Assembly (NCBI RefSeq): GCF_000383615.1
Contig: NZ_KB911592.1
Coordinates: forward strand, 124,001-188,000
DNA: 64,000 nt
Source: Streptomyces canus 299MFChir4.1
GTDB taxonomy: Bacteria; Actinomycetota; Actinomycetes; Streptomycetales; Streptomycetaceae
Reading direction: 5' to 3'
Shown here: positions 33,171-41,733 of the stretch, piece by piece
Position numbering within the stretch: position 1 is the stretch's first letter
Layout of the letters: every line of letters starts with the position of its first letter
Made by a program: the position numbers and the translations under genes
Notes under the pieces: model-generated
What the model was told of the DNA's origin: nothing
The model's database searches: none
Seen by the model: the letters and a program-made list of their open reading frames with translations, nothing else

Positions 33171-34578
33171 TCGCGCCGTCCTTGGCCCGGGGCGGAGCCG
33201 GCACCAGACTCAGACCGGTGTGCCGCCCCGCTTCCGGTACGGCGGCGTCGGCGAAGGCGCCGTGGTGCAGCCAGTCGGAGGGGATCGAGGGACGCGGCGG
33301 GGCCTCGTGGTCCGGGACCGCCATCGCGTACAGCCGGGTGTAGCGGAACTTGGCCTCCAGGTTGTCCAGGACCGACCAGTACTCGTAGCCGCACACCCGC
33401 ACACCGGCCGCGGTGAGTCCGGCCAGCCAGGAGAGCCGGGCGCGCAGCAGGGCCCGGCGCCGGTCGTCGTCGCTGTGGCCCGTGGCGTCGACGAGGTCCA
33501 GGTCGCCCATGCCGTTGTCGATGACGGACAGCGGCGGCAGCGCGTCGCCGTAGAGCTCGTAGAGGCCGGCGACGGCGTCGGCGAGCCCTTCGGGGATGAT
33601 CGGCCAGCCGTAGGCGGTGGTCTCCACGTCGTCGAACGGGACGATCGCGAAGCCCAGGCCCACGAGTAGGCGGTTCACCTCGTTGAGGGCGCTCTGGCAG
33701 GTTCTCGTCGGCAGCACGCGGGGCAGGTTCTCCGGCGCGGTGACGCGGAACGGAGTGTGCCAGGACAGGCCCAGCAGGTCCTGCTCGGCGGTGATGGTCT
33801 CCAGGTCGCCGGGGCGTACGCAGCCGGTGTCCTCGACCGGTGAGTCGCCGTCCTCGGTCACCATGTGCTCGCCGAGCAGCAGGGGGTCGAGGAAGAGTCG
33901 GTTGGTCCAGCTCTCCAGGCGTTCCAGGGCGAGACGGTCGTAGGGGTCGTCGGTGGCCGGGTAGCCGCCCACGAGGGTGACCGTGGTGCCGATCCGGCCT
34001 CGCGCGCCGGTGGCACTCAGGGCCTGGGTGGCGAGCCCGTTGGCCAGCAGGATGTGGTGGACCGCGGGCAGTCCGGCCCGGCCCGCGCCCCGGCTCGGGG
34101 GGTACATTCCGGCCACGTGGTCGGCGAGCGTGGGGCCTGCGAGGTCGGTGGAGGTGATCCAGCGTTCCACGCGGTCGCCGAAACGGCGGCCCAGCTCGGC
34201 CGCGTAGGCGGCGAAGTGCTCGGCGGTGTCGCGGGCGAGCCAGCCGCCTGCCACGTCCAGCCACGGCGGCAGTGAGCGGTCGAGCAGCGTGAGAGCGGGC
34301 CGGGTCCCCTGCGCGAGCAGTGCGTCGAGCGCGCGGTCACAGCGGTCCAGGGCGTCCCGGTCCCAGTTGCCGGGGCCGTCGGGCTGGAGCTGCGGCCATC
34401 CGGCGACCATGCGGTGGGTGTCCGCGACGACACCGGTCAGCTGCTTGAGGTCGTCGGTCCACTGCCGGAAGTGCCCGCCGCGTTCCGGCAGGGGCGGCAA
34501 GGGTGCCGCGATGGTGTCCGCCGTGGCGACCCCCCAGTCGACACGGCGAAGGGATTCATGCAGGAAACCATCGCTCAT
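33163..34578 (-). CDS. GH1 beta-glucosidase-fold protein with substituted catalytic residues
   Basis: 471 aa, full-length glycoside hydrolase family 1 barrel: WGVATA near the start, GGWLARDTAEHFAAYAA, WITSTD, YPATDDPYDR, LGLSWHTP, GWPIIPEGL, VIDNGMGD and YWSVLDNLE all fall in GH1 order. The acid/base motif TxNEP reads WITSTD (Asp145 for Glu) and the nucleophile motif ITENG reads VIDNG (Asp354 for Glu); the conserved His of YHWDLP is also lost (LDRSLP). A retaining beta-glucosidase mechanism is therefore unlikely; it may bind a glycoside or another ligand. Own AT-rich site upstream at 34603-34623. Stop is TAG at 33163-33165. Confidence 0.82.
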   Translation of the reverse strand: MSDGFLHESLRRVDWGVATADTIAAPLPPLPERGGHFRQWTDDLKQLTGVVADTHRMVAGWPQLQPDGPGNWDRDALDRCDRALDALLAQGTRPALTLLDRSLPPWLDVAGGWLARDTAEHFAAYAAELGRRFGDRVERWITSTDLAGPTLADHVAGMYPPSRGAGRAGLPAVHHILLANGLATQALSATGARGRIGTTVTLVGGYPATDDPYDRLALERLESWTNRLFLDPLLLGEHMVTEDGDSPVEDTGCVRPGDLETITAEQDLLGLSWHTPFRVTAPENLPRVLPTRTCQSALNEVNRLLVGLGFAIVPFDDVETTAYGWPIIPEGLADAVAGLYELYGDALPPLSVIDNGMGDLDLVDATGHSDDDRRRALLRARLSWLAGLTAAGVRVCGYEYWSVLDNLEAKFRYTRLYAMAVPDHEAPPRPSIPSDWLHHGAFADAAVPEAGRHTGLSLVPAPPRAKDGATS

Positions 34579-34602
34579 GGTTACCGTCCAGGCGGTGAAT
34601 GG

Positions 34603-34623
34603 TTTAGCGCATTCAACTGAATG
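34603..34623. promoter_or_regulatory. AT-rich operator upstream of the GH1-like gene
   Basis: TTTAGCGCATTCAACTGAATG with perfect 6-bp arms CATTCA/TGAATG around AC. Shares the TAGNNCATTCAAC core with 37225-37247. It lies about 25 bp upstream of the ATG. Confidence 0.6.
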
Positions 34624-34692
34624 TCCGCCGACCGGACGTTAACAGGTCAAACAAACTACGACAATGTTTCGGCCAGATCTCCCGATACGGGA

Positions 34693-36294
34693 TCAGACCG
34701 CACTCAGGATGAGGTCGGCCGCCCGCCAGGCCATGGCCATGATCGGTGCGTTCAGATTGCCGGACACCATGGTCGGCATGACCGAGCAGTCGACGACCCG
34801 CAGACCCTCGATGCCGCGTACCCGCAGCCGGCCGTCGACGACGTCGTCCTCGGCCGGGCCCATGGCGCAGGTGCCGATGGCGTGGTAGCCGCAGCGTCCC
34901 TGGTCGAGACCGGCGTCGATGATGTCCTGGTCGTCGCGGACGCCGGGGCCCGGCAGCGTCTCGGCCGTGATCCGGCCGGCGATCGGCTCGGTCTCGAAGA
35001 GTTCCCGCATGCGCCGGAAGAGGGCGGTACCCACCGTGCGGTCATGGTCGGAGCCGTAGTAGTTCGGCGTGATGGTGAGTGGGGCGTCGGGGTCGGCGGA
35101 CACGATGTGCAGGCCGCCCTCGGCGGTGGGGCGCAGGACGTAGCCGAGGCCCATCACTCCGGGCTCGCGTTCCACGCCGGTCTCCTTGCCGGGGACGTCG
35201 GGCAGCAGGGACACCGGCGCGATCAGCAACTGGGCGTCCGGTCGGGCGAGTTCGGGCCGGGACTTGAAGAAGGCGATGACGTCGAAGGCGGGCGCGGCCA
35301 ACGGTCCACGGCGGGTGGCCAGGTATCTCGCCCCCGACAGGGCCTGTCGCAGCGGGGTGCTCAGCGACTTGTTGTAGCCGAGGTCGTCCTTCAGCCGGTA
35401 CTGGACCACGAAACACCGGTGCTCGCGCATCCGGCCGCCCACGTGCGGGCTGTCGACGAGGACGTCGACGCCTGCCGATTTCAGCGTCTCGGCCGGGCCG
35501 ATGCCGGACAGTTGGAGGATCTTGGGCGTAGCGATGCTGCCGGCGGAGAGGATCACCTCGCGCCGGGCCCGGACGTCGGCCTCCAGGCCCCTGCTGCGGG
35601 TGTGCACGCCGACGGCTCTGCGGTGCTCGGCGAGGACGCGTGTCACGACGGTGTCCACCGAGACGGTCAGGTTCCGGCGGTCCCCGACGGGGTGCAGGAA
35701 GGCGCGGGCGGCGCTGAAGCGTTGCCCGTTCTTGATGGTGGCCATGGCGTAGCCGATGCGTTCGTCGTCGCTCGCGTTCAGGTCGTCGGTGCGGCGCCAG
35801 CCGAGTCCGGTCCCGGCGGCGATCGCCTCCTCGCAGAGCGGCTCCGGCCGCGGTGCGGTGGAGACATGCAGCGGGCCGCCCGCTCCCCGGGCCGGGGAGG
35901 CGCCGAGTGCGTTGTCCTCGATCCGCCGGAAGACCGGCAGCATGGTGTCCCAGCCCCAGCCGGGGTTGCCGAGCCGCTCCAGCTCGTCGTAGTCGGCGCG
36001 GTCACCGCGGTTGTAGACCATGCCGTTGACCGAGCTGGATCCGCCGAGCGTCCGGCCGCGGACCCAGTGCTCGACGCGGCGGCTCGGGCCCACCGGCTCG
36101 ACCGGGTAGTGCCAGGCGAACCGGGGATCACCCAGCAGCTTGCCGAATCCCTTGGGCATCCTGATCAGCGGGGTGGCGTCCCGGCCGCCCGCCTCGATCA
36201 GCAGTACGGACGTCTTCGGGTCTCCGGAGAGACGGTTCGCGAGCACGCAGCCCGCGGACCCCGCACCCACCACGATGTAGTCGAACGTCGTCAT
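34693..36294 (-). CDS. GMC-family FAD oxidoreductase (alcohol dehydrogenase type)
   Basis: 533 aa GMC flavoprotein: dinucleotide motif VVGAGSAGCVLANRLS at about 8-23, EAGGRD, GMC signature GRTLGGSSSVNGMVYNRG, second signature SAGSIATPKILQLSGIGP, catalytic His in GYHAIGTCAMG and C-terminal NLNAPIMAMAWRAADLIL. It should oxidise a primary or secondary alcohol to aldehyde or ketone, like choline or PEG dehydrogenases. ATG 36294 overlaps the upstream crotonase stop (ATGA). A possible source of the aldehyde taken up by the dehydrogenase at 48275 (inference). Confidence 0.88.
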   Translation of the reverse strand: MTTFDYIVVGAGSAGCVLANRLSGDPKTSVLLIEAGGRDATPLIRMPKGFGKLLGDPRFAWHYPVEPVGPSRRVEHWVRGRTLGGSSSVNGMVYNRGDRADYDELERLGNPGWGWDTMLPVFRRIEDNALGASPARGAGGPLHVSTAPRPEPLCEEAIAAGTGLGWRRTDDLNASDDERIGYAMATIKNGQRFSAARAFLHPVGDRRNLTVSVDTVVTRVLAEHRRAVGVHTRSRGLEADVRARREVILSAGSIATPKILQLSGIGPAETLKSAGVDVLVDSPHVGGRMREHRCFVVQYRLKDDLGYNKSLSTPLRQALSGARYLATRRGPLAAPAFDVIAFFKSRPELARPDAQLLIAPVSLLPDVPGKETGVEREPGVMGLGYVLRPTAEGGLHIVSADPDAPLTITPNYYGSDHDRTVGTALFRRMRELFETEPIAGRITAETLPGPGVRDDQDIIDAGLDQGRCGYHAIGTCAMGPAEDDVVDGRLRVRGIEGLRVVDCSVMPTMVSGNLNAPIMAMAWRAADLILSAV

Positions 36295-37184
36295 CCCTGA
36301 CCCTCCGACGCCGGCGCCCGCTCCTCCAGGGGGCGGAACTCCTCCTCCTGCCACCAGGGATAGAGGGGTGGCATGTCCTTGCTGACCCGGCCCGGGAAAG
36401 CGGGCGGCCGTTTGGCGAGGAACGACTGGACGCCCTCCACCGGGTCCGGGCCGCCGCCGATCTGGCTCATGATCCGGGAGTCGAGCCGGTGGGCGGCCAT
36501 CGGGTGGGGTTCGCCCAGCATCCGCCACATCATCTGGCGGGACAGGGCGACGGAGATCGCGGAGGTGTTGTCGGCGATCTCCCGGGCGAGTGCGTACGCC
36601 GCCGGCAGCAGCTCCTCCGGCGGGTGCACGGAGCGGACCAGCCCGGCCGCGAGTGCCTCGTCAGGGCCGAAGACGCGGCCCGTGGTCACCCATTCCATGG
36701 CCTTCTGCATGCCGACGGCCCGGGGCAGGAACCAGCTCGCCGCCGATTCCGGCACGATGCCGCGGCGGGCGAAGACGAAGCCGAACTTCGCCGAGGTCGA
36801 CGCCAGGCGGATGTCCATGGGCAGGGTCATGCTGGCCCCGACGCCCGCGGCCGGGCCGTTGACCGCCGCGATCACCGGCTTGGTGCTGGAGAAGAGCCGC
36901 AGCGCGACCCGGCCGCCGGTGTCCCGGTGCCATGCGCCCGCCTTGCGGTGGTCGAAGGAAGAGCCGCCGGAGCTGACGTCGGCGCCGGCACAGAAGCCGC
37001 GCCCGGCGCCGGTCACCACGATCACGCGTACGTCGTCGTCGGCATCGGCCGCGTCCAGGGCGTCGAGCAGGTCGGCCATCATCCGCGGGTTGAAGGCGTT
37101 GAGCTTCTCGGGCCGGTCGAGGGTGACGGTGAGGATCCGGTCCGCCACCTCGGCCCGCACGGTCTCGTACTCCTGCTCCGGCAT
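36291..37184 (-). CDS. Crotonase-fold enoyl-CoA hydratase/isomerase
   Basis: 297 aa crotonase of the same subfamily as 18364 and 25222: GAGRGFCAGADVSSGG, NGPAAGVGASMTL without the first hydratase Glu, and ARRGIVPESAASWFLPR with one Glu. A C-terminal extension (PPLYPWWQEEEFRPLEE) is a little longer than usual. First gene of the unit with the GMC oxidoreductase, divergent from the crotonase at 37273. Confidence 0.83.
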   Translation of the reverse strand: MPEQEYETVRAEVADRILTVTLDRPEKLNAFNPRMMADLLDALDAADADDDVRVIVVTGAGRGFCAGADVSSGGSSFDHRKAGAWHRDTGGRVALRLFSSTKPVIAAVNGPAAGVGASMTLPMDIRLASTSAKFGFVFARRGIVPESAASWFLPRAVGMQKAMEWVTTGRVFGPDEALAAGLVRSVHPPEELLPAAYALAREIADNTSAISVALSRQMMWRMLGEPHPMAAHRLDSRIMSQIGGGPDPVEGVQSFLAKRPPAFPGRVSKDMPPLYPWWQEEEFRPLEERAPASEGQG

Positions 37185-37224
37185 ACGCGTCCTCCGTCAC
37201 TCCAGCGAGCCGTTTCCAGAAAGC

Positions 37225-37247
37225 TTAATTAGTTATAGCATTCAACT
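37225..37247. promoter_or_regulatory. AT-rich operator, divergent crotonase promoter
   Basis: TTAATTAGTTATAGCATTCA then ACT, containing a TAGTTA half-site and the CATTCAAC block seen at 34603-34623 and 63661-63693. It is in the 88-bp divergent gap 37185-37272. Confidence 0.65.
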
Positions 37248-37272
37248 CTACTGACTCGTTCGTTCATGACTG

Positions 37273-38070
37273 ATGGCGGTGGAGATGACGGACCTCTTGG
37301 TGACGGCCGTCGGGCCGGTCCGGCTCGTCGAGCTGAACCGACCGGACCAGCTCAACGCGATGAGCGAGGAGCTGCACGCGGGTCTCGCGTCGCTGTGGGA
37401 CTCGCTCGCCGAGGACCCGGAGGCCCAGGTGGTCGTCCTCACCGGGCGCGGCCGGGCGTTCAGCGCCGGGGGCAACTTCGACATCATGACCCGGGTCCAG
37501 CGCGACCGCGCCTTCCGGGAGCGGAACGTCGACGAGGCCCGGCGGATCATCACCGGGATGGTGCGCTGTCCGCTGCCGGTGATCGCGGCGGTCAACGGGC
37601 CCGCGGTGGGCCTGGGATGCAGCCTGGCCCTGCTGAGCGACCTCGTCCTCATCGCCGACGACGCCTATGTCGCGGACCCGCATGTACAGGTCGGACTGGT
37701 GGCGGGCGACGGCGGTGCACTCGTCCTCCCTCTGCTCGTCGGACTGACCCGCGCGAAGGAACTGCTGTTCCTCGGCGACCGGGTGAGCGCCGAGGAGGCG
37801 GTCCGCCTGGGCATCGCCAACCGGGCCGTACCCAAGGACAAGCTCCTGGACGAGGCCATGGACCTCGCCGGACGGCTGGCCGCCCTGCCCGCGCAGGCGC
37901 TGCGCGAGACCAAGCGCGCGGTGAACCTGCACCTGGAGCAGGCGCTCGCCACCGTGCTCGAACCCGCCCTGCTCGCCGAGCAGGAAACCATGCGCTCGCC
38001 GGACCACATCGCCGTCGTCGAGAAGATCATCGCGTCCCGCGCCCGTCGCCGGACCGCCGGAGAGGGCTGA
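37273..38070 (+). CDS. Crotonase-fold protein, non-canonical active site
   Basis: 265 aa crotonase close to 31674: [30 protein letters not shown], and HVQVGLVAGDGGALV, lacking both hydratase glutamates but retaining an Asp in AGDGG. ATG 37273 is used; an in-frame ATG at 37285 has GGTGGAG too close to serve as its ribosome site, and 37273 itself has no clear one, so the message may have a very short leader. First of three rightward genes (crotonase, acyl-CoA dehydrogenase, LLM protein). Confidence 0.8.
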   Translation: MAVEMTDLLVTAVGPVRLVELNRPDQLNAMSEELHAGLASLWDSLAEDPEAQVVVLTGRGRAFSAGGNFDIMTRVQRDRAFRERNVDEARRIITGMVRCPLPVIAAVNGPAVGLGCSLALLSDLVLIADDAYVADPHVQVGLVAGDGGALVLPLLVGLTRAKELLFLGDRVSAEEAVRLGIANRAVPKDKLLDEAMDLAGRLAALPAQALRETKRAVNLHLEQALATVLEPALLAEQETMRSPDHIAVVEKIIASRARRRTAGEG

Positions 38071-38090
38071 GACCCGGAGAGGGCTGAGAC

Positions 38091-39233
38091 ATGGACTTCG
38101 CGTTCAGCGAGGAGCAGGAGGAACTGGGGCGCACCGTAAGGGCGTTCCTGGCCGACACCTCGCCCGAGACCGAGACGCGTCGCCTGATGGAGACACCCGA
38201 GGGCTTCGACCGGGCGCTGTGGCTCCGGATGGGGACGGAGCTAGGGCTGCAGGGCCTCGCGGTCCCCGAGGAGTACGGCGGTGCCGGGTGCGGGCCGGTC
38301 GAAGTGGGCGTGGTGATGGAGGAGATGGGCCGCGCGTTGGTGTGCGCGCCGTTCCTGTCCTCGGCCGTGCTGGCGACGACCACGCTGCTGCGCTGCGCCG
38401 ACGAGGACGCCCGCAAGCGCCTGTTGCCGGGCCTTGCCTCCGGTGAACTCGTCGGGACACTCGCCCTGACCGAGGACTCCGCCCGCTGGGACGCGGCCGG
38501 GGTCCGGCTCACCGCCCGTGAGAGCCAAGGGAGTTGGCTGCTCACCGGGCACAAGATGTTCGTCCTTGACGGTGCCACCGCCGATGTCGTCCTCACCGTC
38601 GCCCGCACCGCCGACGGCATCGGGGTGTTCTGCGTGGAGGGCGACGCGGCCGGCCTGACCCGTGCGCCGCTGCCCACGATGGACCCGACCCGCCGCCAGG
38701 CCCGCCTCGACTACCAGGACGTACCGGCGACCCGGCTGCGTACGCACGGCGACGGCTGGGACCTGGTCTCGGAGGTGCTCGACCGGGCCGCGGTGTCGCT
38801 GGCCGCCGAGCAGGTCGGGGTGGCCTCCCGCGCGCTCGACATGGCGGTGGAGTACGCCAAGCTGCGCCACCAGTTCGGACGGCCCATCGGTTCCTTCCAG
38901 GCCGTGAAGCACCTGCTGGCCGACGTCCTCCTGGAGGTGGAGTCGGCGCGCGCCGCCGCCAACTACGCCCTGCTCGCCTCGGAGAACGAGGACCCGGAGC
39001 TGCCCGCCGTGGCGAGTCTGGCCAAGGCGTTCTGTTCCGACGCGTGCGTACAGGCGACGCAGGAGAACATCCAGGTGCACGGCGGCATCGGCTTCACCTG
39101 GGAGCACCCGGCCCACCTCTATCTGAAGCGGGCCAAGACGTCACAGCTGCTGTTCGGTGATCCGGCGTACCACCGGGAGCTGCTCGCACGGCGCATCGGC
39201 ATGGAAATGCAAAAGGACAAGGGAGCGGCATGA
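38091..39233 (+). CDS. Acyl-CoA dehydrogenase, smaller partner-type subunit
   Basis: 380 aa, same class as 30440 and 56536: DFAFSEEQEELGRTVRAFL, GLAVPEEYGGAGCG, LTEDSARWDAAG, and NIQVHGGIGFTWEHPAHLYLKRAK. No larger partner lies beside it; the free candidate in the window is the one at 14020. Overlaps the following LLM gene by 4 bp. FAD-dependent alpha,beta-desaturation of an acyl-CoA is the family reaction. Confidence 0.86.
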   Translation: MDFAFSEEQEELGRTVRAFLADTSPETETRRLMETPEGFDRALWLRMGTELGLQGLAVPEEYGGAGCGPVEVGVVMEEMGRALVCAPFLSSAVLATTTLLRCADEDARKRLLPGLASGELVGTLALTEDSARWDAAGVRLTARESQGSWLLTGHKMFVLDGATADVVLTVARTADGIGVFCVEGDAAGLTRAPLPTMDPTRRQARLDYQDVPATRLRTHGDGWDLVSEVLDRAAVSLAAEQVGVASRALDMAVEYAKLRHQFGRPIGSFQAVKHLLADVLLEVESARAAANYALLASENEDPELPAVASLAKAFCSDACVQATQENIQVHGGIGFTWEHPAHLYLKRAKTSQLLFGDPAYHRELLARRIGMEMQKDKGAA

Positions 39234-40252
39234 AGGTCGACGGCAAGCTCAACGTGTGGGGCACCACGGAGGTCGTGGAGGAGGCCCGGCACCACGAGAA
39301 GGCCGGCTACGACGGTCTGTGGGCGTCGGAGTCCAAGCACGATCCCTTCCTGCCGCTGGTGCTGGCGGCCGAGCACACCGACCGCCTTGAGGTCGGCACG
39401 GCCATCGCGGTCGCCTTCGCCCGCTCCCCCATGCAGCTCGCGTACACCGCGCACGACCTGCAGACCTACGCCGGCGGACGGTTCTCGCTCGGTCTCGGCA
39501 GCCAGATCAAGCCGCACATCGAGCGGCGCTTCGACATGCCGTGGAGCCGGCCCGCGGCCCGGATGCGGGAGTACGTGAGCGCGCTGCACGCGATCTGGGC
39601 CGCCTGGAACGAGGGCGAGAAGCTGAACTTCCGCGGCGACTTCTACTCGCACACCCTGATGTCGCCCTTCTTCTCTCCCCCGCCCGCTCCCGGCGGCGCG
39701 CCCAAGGTGTTCGTGGCCGCGGTCGGCCAGGCGATGACCAAAGTGGCGGGCGAGGTCGCCGACGGGCTCCTCGCGCACGGCTTCACCACCGAGCGGTACC
39801 TGCGGGAGGTGACCCTGCCGACCGTGGAGGCGGGTCTGGCCGCGTCCGGCCGTACGCGTGCCGACTTCGCCGTCTCCCATCTGCTGCTGACCGCGACCGG
39901 CCGCACGGAGGAGGAGATGACCCGCGCGATCGACGGCACCCGCGCGCAGATCGCCTTCTACGGCAGCACACCCGCCTACCGCGGGGTGCTGGAGCTGCAC
40001 GGCTGGGGTGAACTCGGCGACGAGCTGCACGCGTTGTCGACGTCCCGGCGCGAGGACAAGTGGGAGGCGATGAGCGGTCTCGTCGACGACGAGGTGCTGC
40101 ACACCTTCGCGGTCGTGGCGGAACCGGAGCGGGTCGCGGGCGAGATCCGGCGCCGGTACGGGGCGCTGGTCGACCGGGTGTCCTTCTACACGGCGTACGA
40201 GATCGACGCCGAGGTGTGGGAGCCCATCGTCGAGGAACTCCACGGCACGTGA
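39230..40252 (+). CDS. F420-dependent LLM-class oxidoreductase
   Basis: 340 aa luciferase-like monooxygenase fold of the kind usually F420-dependent in actinomycetes (TIGR03617-like by overall look): GYDGLWASESKHDPFLPLVLAAEHT, GTAIAVAFARSPMQLAYTAHDLQTYAGGRFSLGLGSQ in short pieces, and KVFVAAVGQAMTKVAGEVADGLLAHGF. No flavin-reductase partner is near, which favours F420 over FMNH2. May reduce an enone or oxidise an alcohol in the pathway. Coupled to the acyl-CoA dehydrogenase by ATGA; ends 7 bp before the convergent GntR gene. Confidence 0.8.
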   Translation: MKVDGKLNVWGTTEVVEEARHHEKAGYDGLWASESKHDPFLPLVLAAEHTDRLEVGTAIAVAFARSPMQLAYTAHDLQTYAGGRFSLGLGSQIKPHIERRFDMPWSRPAARMREYVSALHAIWAAWNEGEKLNFRGDFYSHTLMSPFFSPPPAPGGAPKVFVAAVGQAMTKVAGEVADGLLAHGFTTERYLREVTLPTVEAGLAASGRTRADFAVSHLLLTATGRTEEEMTRAIDGTRAQIAFYGSTPAYRGVLELHGWGELGDELHALSTSRREDKWEAMSGLVDDEVLHTFAVVAEPERVAGEIRRRYGALVDRVSFYTAYEIDAEVWEPIVEELHGT

Positions 40253-40259
40253 CGTCGCG

Positions 40260-41051
40260 TCAGCCGAGCAGGTCCAGGACGGTGGTCATGGACCTGTTCT
40301 GCAGCAGGTAGTCCTCGGCCTCCTGGAGATGCAGGCGCCACAGCTCCTCGGCGGCCTCGGCCCGGCGCTGGGCGACCAGTTCGACGAGCGCGCCGTGGGC
40401 GCGGAAGCCCCGGCGGTTGGCCCGTACGTTCTCGGGGCTGCCGGCGTCCAGGTCGACGTGGGACCAGTTCGCCTGGTCGATGATGTGCCGGACCATGCCG
40501 TTGAGGACGCTCAGCGTCTCGTTGCCCGCCAGTTCGACGACCAGGGCGTGGAACTCCATGTGGGCACGGATGAAGGCCGACGGGTCGTCCATCAGCGCCT
40601 CGGCCTCGGCGACGGCTGCCCGCAGCCGCTCCAGGTCCTCGTCCGTGCGCCCCTCGGCCAGCAGCCCGGCGCACGGTGCCTCGATCACCGTACGGGCGTC
40701 GTAGACGTCCTTGAGGGTCGTGCCGCGGTATTCGAGGACCACCCCGGCGTACCGGGCCGCGACCGTGCCTTCCGGAATCTGCACCCGTGCCCCGCCCCGG
40801 GCGCCCCGGCGCACGCTGATCAGCGACTCCGACTCCAGCACCCGGAACGCCTCGCGCAGCGTGGGCCGGGACACGGCGAACTCCGCCATCAGCGCCGACT
40901 CGGCCGGCAGCGCCTCGCCCTCGGCCAGCTCCCCGCGCACGATCTTGCGGCGCAGCTGTGCCGCCACGAGCTCGGCCATCTTGGGGACGCGGACCTTGAC
41001 ACCGTTCACGCCCCCACCGCCACCGCCCTGCCGTCCCGACACACTCGTCAC
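40260..41051 (-). CDS. GntR-family (FadR/FCD) transcriptional regulator
   Basis: 263 aa paralogue of 19393-20196. Gly-rich N-terminus, wHTH at about 20-92 (LRRKIVRGELAEGEALPAES, SRPTLREAFRVLESESLI, RRGARGGARV), then an FCD domain (MEFHALVVELAGNET, GFRAHGALVELVAQRR). The second and third HTH helices are identical to the paralogue through 18 residues, while the FCD domain diverges, as expected for two sensors of different ligands on one operator set. GTG 41051; an internal GTG near residue 15 is an alternative. An AT-rich operator at 41122-41147 sits in its own promoter. Confidence 0.9.
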   Translation of the reverse strand: MTSVSGRQGGGGGGVNGVKVRVPKMAELVAAQLRRKIVRGELAEGEALPAESALMAEFAVSRPTLREAFRVLESESLISVRRGARGGARVQIPEGTVAARYAGVVLEYRGTTLKDVYDARTVIEAPCAGLLAEGRTDEDLERLRAAVAEAEALMDDPSAFIRAHMEFHALVVELAGNETLSVLNGMVRHIIDQANWSHVDLDAGSPENVRANRRGFRAHGALVELVAQRRAEAAEELWRLHLQEAEDYLLQNRSMTTVLDLLG

Positions 41052-41121
41052 CGGGGCCCACCTCCGTCCGACCCACAGGTGCGGGACAGGGCCCGAGCAC
41101 CGGGTAGACGGTTCACTCTAC

Positions 41122-41147
41122 TAGATAACTGATTAAACTAGGTTATC
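41122..41147. promoter_or_regulatory. AT-rich operator upstream of the second GntR gene
   Basis: TAGATAACTGATTAAACTAG then GTTATC. It combines a TAGATAA half-site with an inverted GATAACCTAG-like half on the other strand. Lies 70 bp upstream of the GntR start and overlaps the last codon of the GTPase gene. Confidence 0.65.
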
Positions 41148-41733
41148 GAGTTCCGGCAATGAGATGTTCCGCCAGCGCGAGGAGCAGGTCGCGGCCGACC
41201 GACCGCTGCCGCATGTCCCCCATCACCAGGGGGACTTCCGGGTCGAGGTCGAGCGCTTCGCGGATCTCCCGCTCGCCGCGTTCCTGGCGGCCGTGGAAGC
41301 AGTTGACGCCGATCACGAAGGGGATGCCGCGGCTCTCGAAGAAGTCGATGGACGCGAAGCTGGACTCCAGCCGCCGGGTGTCGGCGATGACCACCGCACC
41401 GAGCGCGCCGTGCACGAGGTCGTTCCACATGAACCAGAAGCGCTCCTGGCCGGGTGTCCCGAAGAGGTAGACCACCAGCCGGGGGTTGACCATGATGCGG
41501 CCGAAGTCCATGGCCACCGTCGAGGTGGCCTTCCGCTCGACTCCCTCGACGTCGTCGACGCCCACGCTCGTGACGGTCAGGTACTCCTCGGTGCGCAGCG
41601 GTGCCACCTCGCTCACCGCCCCGACCAGGGTCGTCTTGCCCACACCGAAGCCACCGGCCACAAGGATCTTGACCGCCGCGGATGCCGAGCCGCCGTAGAC
41701 CCGGCCCGCGGGGTCAGAGTCTGCGAAGGCCAT
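41143..41733 (-). CDS. cvnD: Conservon small GTPase CvnD
   Basis: 196 aa Ras-like GTPase of the streptomycete conservon (MglA-related) family. G1 GGFGVGKTT, switch/G3 FGTPGQERF, and VNCF at the G4 position, typical for this group. Fourth gene of the conservon; its start lies inside the 3' end of cvnC, the usual overlap in these operons. It appears intact even though cvnA and cvnC upstream are frameshifted, so expression by translational coupling may be impaired. Confidence 0.9.
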   Translation of the reverse strand: MAFADSDPAGRVYGGSASAAVKILVAGGFGVGKTTLVGAVSEVAPLRTEEYLTVTSVGVDDVEGVERKATSTVAMDFGRIMVNPRLVVYLFGTPGQERFWFMWNDLVHGALGAVVIADTRRLESSFASIDFFESRGIPFVIGVNCFHGRQERGEREIREALDLDPEVPLVMGDMRQRSVGRDLLLALAEHLIAGTR

